Positions 1 to 5,996 of a stretch of DNA of 11,572 nucleotides are shown here, piece by piece. Origin of the DNA: Prolixibacteraceae bacterium (lineage in GTDB: Bacteria; Bacteroidota; Bacteroidia; Bacteroidales; Prolixibacteraceae); assembly GCA_014380255.1 (NCBI GenBank), contig JACMKG010000387.1:1-11572 (forward strand), read 5' to 3'. Position 1 is the stretch's first letter. Every line of letters begins with the position of its first letter. The position numbers were made by a program, and so were the translations under genes. The notes beneath the pieces are model-generated. The model was given only the letters and a program-made list of their open reading frames with translations. It searched no databases and was not told where the DNA came from.

Positions 1-1479
1 AAATCCAATCTCGCGGAAGGAGCCGTAGTAGGCACGGATGAATCATGCATTTCGGTGAATCAGTTCAGGGCAATGCAGAAGAATCTTGCACAATCATCTA
101 TCTCCCTCAAAGGTTCGGGCGACTTGTTAAATCCTATTTGGAATGACCGTCCTCCCCTACCTGATGCCCCGGTTTACGAGCATGAACTGCAGTATGCCTG
201 CACCGACCGTCCATCAAAGATAGAAGCTATCTGCAGCGGGTTGGATCAGCTGGGAGCCGATGGTCAGGTGATTACCGCCCTGGATGATCTGGCATGGACA
301 TTTAACCTTCGCGGAAACGATGTAGAATGCAACCCTGTTTTTCTGGCGTTTGCCTATATCTCACGCAAGCGCACCGTCCTGTTTATCAACAGCCAGAAGC
401 TTCCTGCCCTTCTCAAAGCCAAGCTTCAGGTAGAAGGAATTCAAATTGATGAGTACGATTCATTGCCTTCTTTTCTTCAAAAACTACCTTCGACAGCTTG
501 TATCCTTATCGACCCTGACCGCACCAATCAGTCCATTGTGAAGAATATACCTGAACATTGTAAAGTGATTGAAGGCTTATCTGTTCCCTGCAAGCTGAAG
601 GCTATTAAGACGGAAGGTGAAATTCAGAACATCCGGCAGGCCATGCGTAAAGATGGGGTCGCCATGATTGGGTTTCTCTATTGGCTGAAAAATATCCTGG
701 CCACCCATCCGGTGGATGAATACCTGGTAGCACAAAAGCTGATTGAGTTTCGTGAAATACAGCCTGATTACAAAGGTATCAGCTTCTTCCCCATCGTTGG
801 ATACAAGGAACACGGAGCCATTGTGCATTTTCATGTCACCGCTGAAAACGCGTTGCCTGTGCAAAAGGAAGGCTTCCTGCTTTTTGATTCCGGGGGACAA
901 TACCTGGATGGAACTACAGATATTACGCGTACCATAGCGTTATCAGAGTTGACGGATCAGCAAAAAAACCATTTCACGCTCGTGCTAAAGGGAATGATTT
1001 CCCTTTCAATGGCTAAGTTTCCTGTCAACACACGCGGATACCACCTAGACATACTGGCACGCAATCCGTTATGGCAGCAAAACCTGAATTACGGGCATGG
1101 AACAGGCCATGGTGTCGGCTATTTTCTGAATGTACACGAAGGGCCTATGAGCATCCGTCAGGAATTTAACGAGCATACCATTGAGCCGGGAATGGTTTTA
1201 TCCAACGAACCCGGCATGTACCTTACCGGGGAATATGGTATTCGGACCGAAAATATGATGGCTTGCGTAAAAGATGAGAATACAGAATTCGGGGATTTCC
1301 TTCGATTTGACACACTCACCATTTGCCCCATTGATACCAGCGCTATTGATAAGAATCTGATGACCAATGAAGAGATTAACTGGCTAAACAATTATCACCT
1401 ATGGGTGTATGAAGAACTGGAGCCATTGATAGACGATGAACTTAGAATATGGTTAAAAGAAATCACCTTACCCATTTAA
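1..1479 (+). CDS. Xaa-Pro aminopeptidase (aminopeptidase P, M24B), 5'-truncated by window edge
   Basis: Metallopeptidase that removes an N-terminal residue preceding proline; probably cytoplasmic. The frame is open to base 1, so 492 residues are visible and the true start lies outside. Three-domain aminopeptidase P proteins run to about 600 residues, so roughly 100 N-terminal residues are missing. A GTG at 55 is only an internal Val: the frame before it (KSNLAEGAVVGTDES) already reads like the family's first domain. Numbering residues from the edge, all five dinuclear-metal ligands are present: Asp296 and Asp307 (DSGGQYLDGTTDITRT), His370 (GHGTGHGVG), Glu403 (SNEPG) and Glu417 (GIRTEN). The usual catalytic histidines are His276 (GAIVHF) and His379 (LNVHEG). 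The spacing of these residues closely follows human XPNPEP1 as I recall it. The second domain (about residues 40-190) is the degenerate creatinase-like N2 domain. The gene stands alone on this strand and is followed by stem-loops at 1528-1554 and 1642-1682. Family assignment is very secure; natural substrates are not known. Confidence 0.96.
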   Translation, partial: KSNLAEGAVVGTDESCISVNQFRAMQKNLAQSSISLKGSGDLLNPIWNDRPPLPDAPVYEHELQYACTDRPSKIEAICSGLDQLGADGQVITALDDLAWTFNLRGNDVECNPVFLAFAYISRKRTVLFINSQKLPALLKAKLQVEGIQIDEYDSLPSFLQKLPSTACILIDPDRTNQSIVKNIPEHCKVIEGLSVPCKLKAIKTEGEIQNIRQAMRKDGVAMIGFLYWLKNILATHPVDEYLVAQKLIEFREIQPDYKGISFFPIVGYKEHGAIVHFHVTAENALPVQKEGFLLFDSGGQYLDGTTDITRTIALSELTDQQKNHFTLVLKGMISLSMAKFPVNTRGYHLDILARNPLWQQNLNYGHGTGHGVGYFLNVHEGPMSIRQEFNEHTIEPGMVLSNEPGMYLTGEYGIRTENMMACVKDENTEFGDFLRFDTLTICPIDTSAIDKNLMTNEEINWLNNYHLWVYEELEPLIDDELRIWLKEITLPI

Positions 1480-1527
1480 TCGCTTTGGGTGCAGCTTTGA
1501 ATAAATTTGCTTTGTTTTCTACTCAGA

Positions 1528-1554
1528 TTAATAGGCTAATTCACTGCCTATTAA
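1528..1554. other. perfect 9-bp stem-loop without U-tract
   Basis: TTAATAGGC (1528-1536) and GCCTATTAA (1546-1554) are exact reverse complements around a 9-nt loop, 48 bp after the aminopeptidase stop. No T-run follows on either strand, so it is not a canonical intrinsic terminator. It could stabilise the 3' end of the aminopeptidase mRNA, act as a weak terminator, or be a dyad binding site. The inverted repeat is seen directly; any function is inference. Confidence 0.45.
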
Positions 1555-1641
1555 AGTTGAATAAAAGGGAGCATCCCGTTAGCGCTTAGAGAACCCAACA
1601 GAAATATCGCTGGAACACACACACACTTATAATCATCACAT

Positions 1642-1682
1642 AAAAAAGCCGCCACTGAAAGTTGATCAGTGGCGGCTTTTTT
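1642..1682. terminator. strong bidirectional intrinsic terminator between convergent genes
   Basis: AAAAAAGCCGCCACTG (1642-1657) pairs perfectly with CAGTGGCGGCTTTTTT (1667-1682) around a 9-nt loop whose ends (A1658, T1666) can also pair. The ten-pair GC-rich core is flanked by A6 on the left and T6 on the right, giving a U-tract in both directions. It lies 20 bp beyond the stop of the leftward isomerase-like gene and 162 bp beyond the stop of the rightward aminopeptidase, so it can insulate both convergent transcripts. Confidence 0.93.
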
Positions 1683-1702
1683 ATTAAGAGAATTTATCTG
1701 AA

Positions 1703-2575
1703 TTACTTTACGTATTCGGCCTTCTGAAGGAATTCCAATGATTTCTGTACGCTTTCAATGGGTGTGAAGTTATATTCTTCTACTTCAACAATAAACTTTT
1801 TCATACCTGATTTCTCTGCATTTTCGAAAATAGGTTTGAAATCAATTACTGTTCCCGCTCCACCAACTTCAGCTTTGTCTTTCACGTGCCACAATTCGAA
1901 GCGACCAGGGTAAGCGTTGAAGTAATCAACTGGATTTTTACTACCTACAGTCACCCAATAAAGGTCCATTTCAAACATTACTTTGGCAGGATCAGTATTT
2001 TTCAGCATGTAGTCATAAATGATCTGGCCTTCCAATTCTTTGAATTCGCCGTCATGGTTATGGTATCCAAAACGAATACCGGCAGCATTACATTTTTCGC
2101 CTACTGCATTGAAATAATCGCAATAACGCTGAACACCGGCAAGAGTGGTATAACCCACGCTGTCCATAAATGGCTGAACGATGTAGCTTACTCCTGCAGC
2201 TTTGTGAGCAGCAATGGCAGCATCCCACCATGCCATGGTAGATTCCATTTTTGCTGAATCAGGAACTGCCTGTCCTGTATGAGAAGCATAAAAGGTCATT
2301 CCATTGGTATCCACCAATGCTTTGAAATCTGCTGGATCCATTCCGTAGAATTTACCGTCAGAGTAACCGGCAGCTTCGATGAACTTATAACCCATGGCGC
2401 CCACTTTTTCAATGGTCCCTTTGGCGTCATTCTTCATATCTTCACGAACCGACCATAGTTGAAGACCTACTTCTTTGGCAGGTTTTTCTGGAGTACAAGA
2501 AACAATTCCACTGGCAACAAATACAGCCAATGCAACAAAAGTCAATGACTTTTTAACATTTGATTTTAATCCCAT
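1703..2575 (-). CDS. lipoprotein of the sugar isomerase/epimerase TIM-barrel family (AP_endonuc_2-like)
   Basis: The 290-residue product has a signal peptide (Lys8-Lys9, then a hydrophobic run at 11-25) ending in a lipobox, IVS-Cys27, so it is predicted to be a lipoprotein facing the periplasm or cell surface. From about residue 36 it matches the xylose-isomerase-like TIM barrel (COG1082): VGLQLWSVRED on strand 1, GYHNHDGEF (His172, His174), MFEMDLYW (Glu202, Asp204), ELWHVKD (His230, Asp233) and FIVEVEEY (Glu264, Glu266). These are the places where the family carries divalent-metal and catalytic residues. Family members isomerise or epimerise sugars and inositols, and some are lyases acting on 3-keto sugars; the substrate cannot be read here. 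A lipidated, exported member should act on free sugars or glycosides, not cytosolic sugar phosphates. It lies downstream of a carbohydrate esterase on the same strand, with a 114-bp gap that holds its own candidate promoter. No Shine-Dalgarno is evident at the ATG. Confidence 0.9.
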   Translation of the reverse strand: MGLKSNVKKSLTFVALAVFVASGIVSCTPEKPAKEVGLQLWSVREDMKNDAKGTIEKVGAMGYKFIEAAGYSDGKFYGMDPADFKALVDTNGMTFYASHTGQAVPDSAKMESTMAWWDAAIAAHKAAGVSYIVQPFMDSVGYTTLAGVQRYCDYFNAVGEKCNAAGIRFGYHNHDGEFKELEGQIIYDYMLKNTDPAKVMFEMDLYWVTVGSKNPVDYFNAYPGRFELWHVKDKAEVGGAGTVIDFKPIFENAEKSGMKKFIVEVEEYNFTPIESVQKSLEFLQKAEYVK

Positions 2576-2618
2576 GAGTAACGATTTAGGTGATTTTGAT
2601 TTGTGTAATAATGTTTAA

Positions 2619-2649
2619 CAAAAATAGCTTCAAAAAATCATTTCTGAAA
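2619..2649 (-). promoter_or_regulatory. candidate Bacteroidota-type promoter for the isomerase-like lipoprotein
   Basis: Read on the minus strand, TATTTTTG (2626-2619) matches the Bacteroidota -7 consensus TAnnTTTG exactly. About 19 nt upstream is TTTC (2649-2646), a weak match to the TTTG -33 element. The implied start is about 35 nt before the ATG. The region is very AT-rich, so a chance match is possible. Confidence 0.45.
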
Positions 2650-2689
2650 CTATTCGAAGATATTTGTTTTTAATCCTTTTCAACAATGA

Positions 2690-3790
2690 CTAATTATATA
2701 ATTCTGTTCCTTGGTAATCCCAGCCCATCACACTTGAAAGGACCGGCAAAACATGAGCAGCTATTTTCCGTTGCCCCCTGTAATTGGGATGTGAATCTGA
2801 TCCAAGATCCTTTTCAGAATCCATCAGATAGGTTGGTATGCCCACAAAAAACACGTTTTTAGTACCGGAACCCGACCTGAGATCCTGGACCATCTCCTTT
2901 ACATACGAATAGCAGGGCTCATCGGTCATCGGACCTACTATGCAGAAAACAGGAAGATCGCCATACCGGTTGAAGACATCCTGGATCAGCTTTTCATAGC
3001 CTGCCTTAAATATCTCTTTATCGGGAAAGGGTTTGGTGCTAAAATCATTGGTGCCTAAATTGATGACCACCGCATCAGGCTTCCACTGCTTAAAATCCCA
3101 TACAGGCTGTTCCTTTTCATCAAACACCCTGTTAAACCGGGCAGGCATGGCCATGGGTGATACTTTTTCCTGATAGCCATAATTGCGAACCACCCCCTGA
3201 CCCGAATGAGCCACAATGTGATAATCGGCATTGAATGCACGAGCCATAATTGGGGCATAGCTCTGGTAATTGTTCTCTGTTACCGGGCTCCACCGCTCAC
3301 TTTTTGACTGGCCTTCAGTGCCATAACCACAGGTGATCGAATTGCCGATAAATTCAATCCTACGTGAAGGAATTTCCTGCCAGGGAAGCATTTCTCCCTT
3401 TTCAGAAATCAGGATTCCTTTAAATGAACCCATTCCCTGGCTTCCTTCCGTGCGTTTATAAATTTGTATCTTATGCGTTCTTTTCTTTAATCCACGAGCA
3501 ATAATTAATACTGTGTCACTTTTGACATCCATGGTCTTCGATGGCTGATCATCCACAAAAACATTGTAATAGTTGTGGCCCGTGTCACTCATTTTAACGG
3601 CACAATCTGTTCCTTTAAAGCTGAATTGAAGATATACGCCCGACCAGTCAAACCTAACCTCCTGTGGGTTGGAGCGATCAAACCGGCCAACATAACGGAT
3701 GGATTCATGATCGGCCGGAATATAGTTGGTTTGAGTAGCTGCTGAAAGGCCCGCCAGCAGAAGGATTAAAACAAAGAACATATTTTTCAT
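2690..3790 (-). CDS. secreted SGNH/GDSL carbohydrate esterase, CE2 (acetyl-xylan esterase)-like
   Basis: Predicted exported hydrolase of 366 residues that probably removes acetyl groups from plant or algal polysaccharides or oligosaccharides. Residues 1-18 are a signal peptide (MKNMFF followed by a leucine-rich core, ending LSAA). Residues 25-135 resemble the N-terminal beta-sandwich of CE2 enzymes (IRYVGRFDRSNP, VRFDWSGVYLQFSFKGTDC). The SGNH hydrolase domain follows: block I is FIGNSITCGYG with nucleophile Ser151, block III is INLGTNDF with Asn248, and block V is SDSHPN with His334. Block I has Asn where GDSL enzymes have Asp, as is common in this subgroup. The acid sits two residues before the His (Asp332) instead of three, in line with the CE2 Ser-His dyad arrangement. 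It is the first gene of a leftward pair with the isomerase-like lipoprotein. The ATG at 3790 gives a complete signal peptide. The acetylated substrate is inferred from the family. Confidence 0.9.
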   Translation of the reverse strand: MKNMFFVLILLLAGLSAATQTNYIPADHESIRYVGRFDRSNPQEVRFDWSGVYLQFSFKGTDCAVKMSDTGHNYYNVFVDDQPSKTMDVKSDTVLIIARGLKKRTHKIQIYKRTEGSQGMGSFKGILISEKGEMLPWQEIPSRRIEFIGNSITCGYGTEGQSKSERWSPVTENNYQSYAPIMARAFNADYHIVAHSGQGVVRNYGYQEKVSPMAMPARFNRVFDEKEQPVWDFKQWKPDAVVINLGTNDFSTKPFPDKEIFKAGYEKLIQDVFNRYGDLPVFCIVGPMTDEPCYSYVKEMVQDLRSGSGTKNVFFVGIPTYLMDSEKDLGSDSHPNYRGQRKIAAHVLPVLSSVMGWDYQGTELYN

Positions 3791-3906
3791 AACAGAATAC
3801 GAGTTGGTTAAAAGTTGAAAGTCGGCAAAGAAACATGGACCTTTAAAGCCTAATCGGAATAAATCAGCTCCACAAATGGCAAAATGGCTTTTGTTTCTTT
3901 GGATGG

Positions 3907-3935
3907 CAAAATTAAAAATCCCGCCCTATTATCAA
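3907..3935 (-). promoter_or_regulatory. candidate Bacteroidota-type promoter for the CE2-like esterase
   Basis: On the minus strand TAATTTTG (3914-3907) is an exact TAnnTTTG -7 element. A TTG (3935-3933) lies 18 nt upstream, in the accepted -33 range. The implied start near 3900 would leave a 5' leader of about 110 nt before the esterase ATG. It is the best promoter match in the window. Confidence 0.55.
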
Positions 3936-4071
3936 GCCAACCCTACTAGTATTCTTTATTAAAATTAAAACACCTAAAGGCGCCAACAGGTCATTTGGTG
4001 ATATTTTTCATCATCTCTATCAGCGATATGGTTATAAATTGTTAATATCGAAACCATACAGCTATATCATA

Positions 4072-4101
4072 TTGCTATTTAAGTTGATTTTATTAAGTTT
4101 A
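4072..4101 (+). promoter_or_regulatory. candidate promoter for the nucleoside phosphorylase pair
   Basis: TTG (4072-4074), 19 nt, then TAAGTTTA (4094-4101), which matches TAnnTTTG except at the last base. The start site would be near 4108, giving a leader of about 19 nt before the ATG at 4127. Moderate to weak, because the region is AT-rich. Confidence 0.38.
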
Positions 4102-4126
4102 AGCCATTCAAAAATAAGACCTATAC

Positions 4127-4996
4127 ATGATTCAACCTTCTGAACTTATCATAAATGCTGATGGAAGTATTTTCCATCTTCACCTCAAACCTGAGCAAAT
4201 TGCCGATAACATTATCCTGGTAGGCGACCCTGGCAGAGTCCTGTTAATCAGCCAGCTGTTTACGGATATTGAATGTCGTGTGCAGAACCGTGAATTTGTT
4301 TCTATCACAGGCAGGTATAACAATCAACGCATTACGGCCGTTTCTACAGGAATAGGCACCGATAATATCGACATTGTGGTAAACGAACTGGACGCTCTTG
4401 CAAACATAGATCTGAAAACACGTGAGATAAAGCAGGATCACCGCACGTTGAATTTTGTACGAATAGGCACATCCGGGGGGCTGCAAAATTACCTGGATGT
4501 CAATTCATTTGTCATATCGAAAAAGGCAATTGGGTTTGACGGGTTACTGAACTTCTATGCCAACCGCGATGAGGTATCGGATTTACCTTTCGAGAAAGCT
4601 TTTAAAGAGCATACCGGGTGGTCCCAAAAGCAGACTTCACCCTACGTGGTCGATTGTTCTGAAAAGCTGTTTATGAAAGTACACCAGGCAGGAACCATTC
4701 CTGGGGTAACAATTTCAGCTCCCGGGTTTTACGGACCACAGGGACGCGTATTAAGGTTGCCGCTTGCTGATCCACGGTTAAATGAAAAAATTGAATCATT
4801 TGTCTTTCAAGGGCAAAGAGTTACCAACTTCGAAATGGAATGTTCGGCCATTTATGGCTTGTCAAAATTGCTAAACCACGAAGCGCTTACCATTTGCCTG
4901 ATTATAGCCAACCGATTGGAGAAAAAAGCAAACGGTAATTATCATGAATCAATGGAAAGAATGATTAAATTTGTATTGGATAGGTTAACCAGTTAA
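4127..4996 (+). CDS. nucleoside phosphorylase, uridine phosphorylase-like (NP-I family)
   Basis: Cytoplasmic enzyme of 289 residues predicted to split a nucleoside with phosphate into free base and ribose-1-phosphate, i.e. nucleoside salvage. NP-I landmarks occur in order: the phosphate loop GDPGRV (Gly33-Val38, Arg37), NREF (Arg55), STGIGTDN (73-80), VRIGTSG (Arg112) and NFEMEC (Glu236-Met237-Glu238), which holds the ribose-binding Met-Glu pair. FYGPQGRVL carries Gln205 and Arg207 in the Gln-x-Arg pattern that binds uracil in uridine phosphorylases, and human UPP1 has a similar FYEGQGRLD motif. This favours a pyrimidine over a purine substrate. Length is slightly above E. coli Udp (about 253) and close to eukaryotic UPP. 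The ATG has no clear Shine-Dalgarno. It is followed after 11 bp by the transglutaminase-like gene, so the two are probably cotranscribed. Family is secure; uridine preference is inferred from the motif. Confidence 0.93.
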   Translation: MIQPSELIINADGSIFHLHLKPEQIADNIILVGDPGRVLLISQLFTDIECRVQNREFVSITGRYNNQRITAVSTGIGTDNIDIVVNELDALANIDLKTREIKQDHRTLNFVRIGTSGGLQNYLDVNSFVISKKAIGFDGLLNFYANRDEVSDLPFEKAFKEHTGWSQKQTSPYVVDCSEKLFMKVHQAGTIPGVTISAPGFYGPQGRVLRLPLADPRLNEKIESFVFQGQRVTNFEMECSAIYGLSKLLNHEALTICLIIANRLEKKANGNYHESMERMIKFVLDRLTS

Positions 4997-5007
4997 AACC
5001 GGGAGCA

Positions 5008-5874
5008 ATGAATGACACAAAGTTGGATGCACTCATCACGTTGCTAGACGACCCTGATAAATCAGTGTTCAACCTTGTATTGGATGAACTCTTGAAAGAG
5101 GACGTCTCTGTGGTCGAAAAGCTGGAGCATATTTGGGAGACCAGCCTGGATGAACTTGTCCAGGATCGTATTGAAGGAATCATCCAGGAAATCCAGCTTA
5201 AAGATACCAAAGAGAAGATCAGGCATTGGGCTGATCAGGAAACGCTAGACCTTTTTGAAGGCTTTTTCCTCATTTCACGCCATCAGTATCCGGAGATCAA
5301 ATTCAAAGTCATCCAGGTACAACTGGAAAAGATCCGTAAAGATGTATGGCTCGAATTCCGAAATTCGCTGACAGCCATGGAAAAGATTTCCATCCTAAAC
5401 CACATCTTTTACGATCATCACAAGTTTGATGTCGATTATTTCAATCCCGATTCTCCTCAGAATTGCTACATCAACCGTATCCTTGAAACAAAAAAAGGAA
5501 ACCCCGTATCCATCGCGATTTTATATACCCTGATAGCCCGTCTTTTGGAACTGCCGGTCCATTACATCGACTTTCAAAGAAATCCGCTGGTCGGCTATTT
5601 TGACAAGGAAATAGCCCATCTGGCCTATGGAGAGGGCACAAGTCATTCCATACTCTTTTACATCAATCCATCGAATAAAGGAGCTATTATTGGCCCTAAA
5701 GAGGTTGATTACATCCAGCACACCAGCGATGAGGCAGACCAGCAGAAATTGACAGAACCATGCCCAGACAGAATAATTATTAAACGCCTGATTGAAAAGC
5801 TGGTTATAGGCTACGACGAACTGGGACAACAAGATAAAGTAAACTTCCTGAAAGAAATAGCTGCCATTCTTTAA
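5008..5874 (+). CDS. SirB1/transglutaminase-like (Transglut_core2) protein, apparently without the catalytic triad
   Basis: The 288-residue cytoplasmic-looking protein has no signal peptide or membrane segment. Residues 1-110 are acidic and helical and resemble the HEAT-like N-terminus of this family (LLDDPDKSVFNLVLDELL). Residues about 130-210 match the SirB1 core: ILNHIFYDHHKFDVDYFNPDSPQNC, then INRILETKKGNPVSIAILY. The classical transglutaminase Cys corresponds by eye to Ser168 in GNPVS, and the later His segment reads FQRNPLVGYF with Asn192 where many relatives have His. No Cys-His-Asp triad can be drawn, so peptidase or transglutaminase activity is unlikely and a binding or scaffold role is more plausible. 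SirB1-family function is poorly known. It starts 11 bp after the phosphorylase stop; a GGGAG (5001-5005) lies only 2 nt before the ATG, closer than a normal Shine-Dalgarno. A hairpin terminator follows at 5880-5907. Confidence 0.85.
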   Translation: MNDTKLDALITLLDDPDKSVFNLVLDELLKEDVSVVEKLEHIWETSLDELVQDRIEGIIQEIQLKDTKEKIRHWADQETLDLFEGFFLISRHQYPEIKFKVIQVQLEKIRKDVWLEFRNSLTAMEKISILNHIFYDHHKFDVDYFNPDSPQNCYINRILETKKGNPVSIAILYTLIARLLELPVHYIDFQRNPLVGYFDKEIAHLAYGEGTSHSILFYINPSNKGAIIGPKEVDYIQHTSDEADQQKLTEPCPDRIIIKRLIEKLVIGYDELGQQDKVNFLKEIAAIL

Positions 5875-5879
5875 ATTTG

Positions 5880-5907
5880 AAAGGCCGACCTATATTGGTC
5901 AGCCTTT
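5880..5907 (+). terminator. probable intrinsic terminator after the phosphorylase/SirB1-like pair
   Basis: AAAGGC-C-GACC (5880-5890) pairs with GGTC-A-GCCTTT (5897-5907) around a 6-nt loop, giving ten pairs with one C/A mismatch. On the + strand it ends in TTT and is followed by AGTTGTTTT, a broken U-tract. It starts 5 bp after the stop codon. The A-rich left arm could also serve the leftward operon. Confidence 0.65.
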
Positions 5908-5955
5908 AGTTGTTTTCGGATCAAGCGGAATAACTGTGTAGACCTTATAATTTAA

Positions 5956-5986
5956 AGGTAAAAGTTTATTCCTGAAGAATTTACCT
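5956..5986 (-). terminator. weak candidate terminator for the leftward surface-protein operon
   Basis: AGGTAAA (5956-5962) and TTTACCT (5980-5986) form a 7-bp stem with a 17-nt loop, 10 bp beyond the OmpA-family stop. On the minus strand it is followed by TTAAATTATAA, AU-rich but not a clean U-run. The 5880-5907 hairpin further on may be the real stop. Confidence 0.35.
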
Positions 5987-5996
5987 AAAATAAGAA

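Larger units (their letters stand above)
3791..4126. other. divergent intergenic region between esterase and nucleoside phosphorylase
   Basis: This 336-bp AT-rich gap separates two divergently transcribed genes and contains no credible ORF or RNA gene. It holds one candidate promoter for each side. A 10-bp direct repeat ATGGCAAAAT occurs at 3876-3885 and 3903-3912, the second copy overlapping the esterase -7 box. Two overlapping inverted repeats lie at 4024-4058: CGATAT/ATATCG, and TATGGTT (4027-4033)/AACCATA (4052-4058). The repeats are visible; a regulatory role is inference. Confidence 0.6.

Noticed and set aside
55..57. GTG as the start of the aminopeptidase gene
   Set aside because: The same frame is open from base 1 and encodes family-like sequence before the GTG; the visible protein would also lack the expected N-terminal domain.
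1615..1626. (AC)6 microsatellite in the intergenic region
   Set aside because: Too short to suggest phase variation, and not placed at a promoter or within a coding region.
3055..3258. 67-codon minus-strand frame inside the esterase gene
   Set aside because: Alternative frame of the same strand within the conserved SGNH domain, with no motif or start signal of its own.
5521..5832. 103-codon minus-strand frame opposite the transglutaminase-like gene
   Set aside because: It lies entirely within a well-supported gene and shows no recognisable domain; it is a shadow frame.
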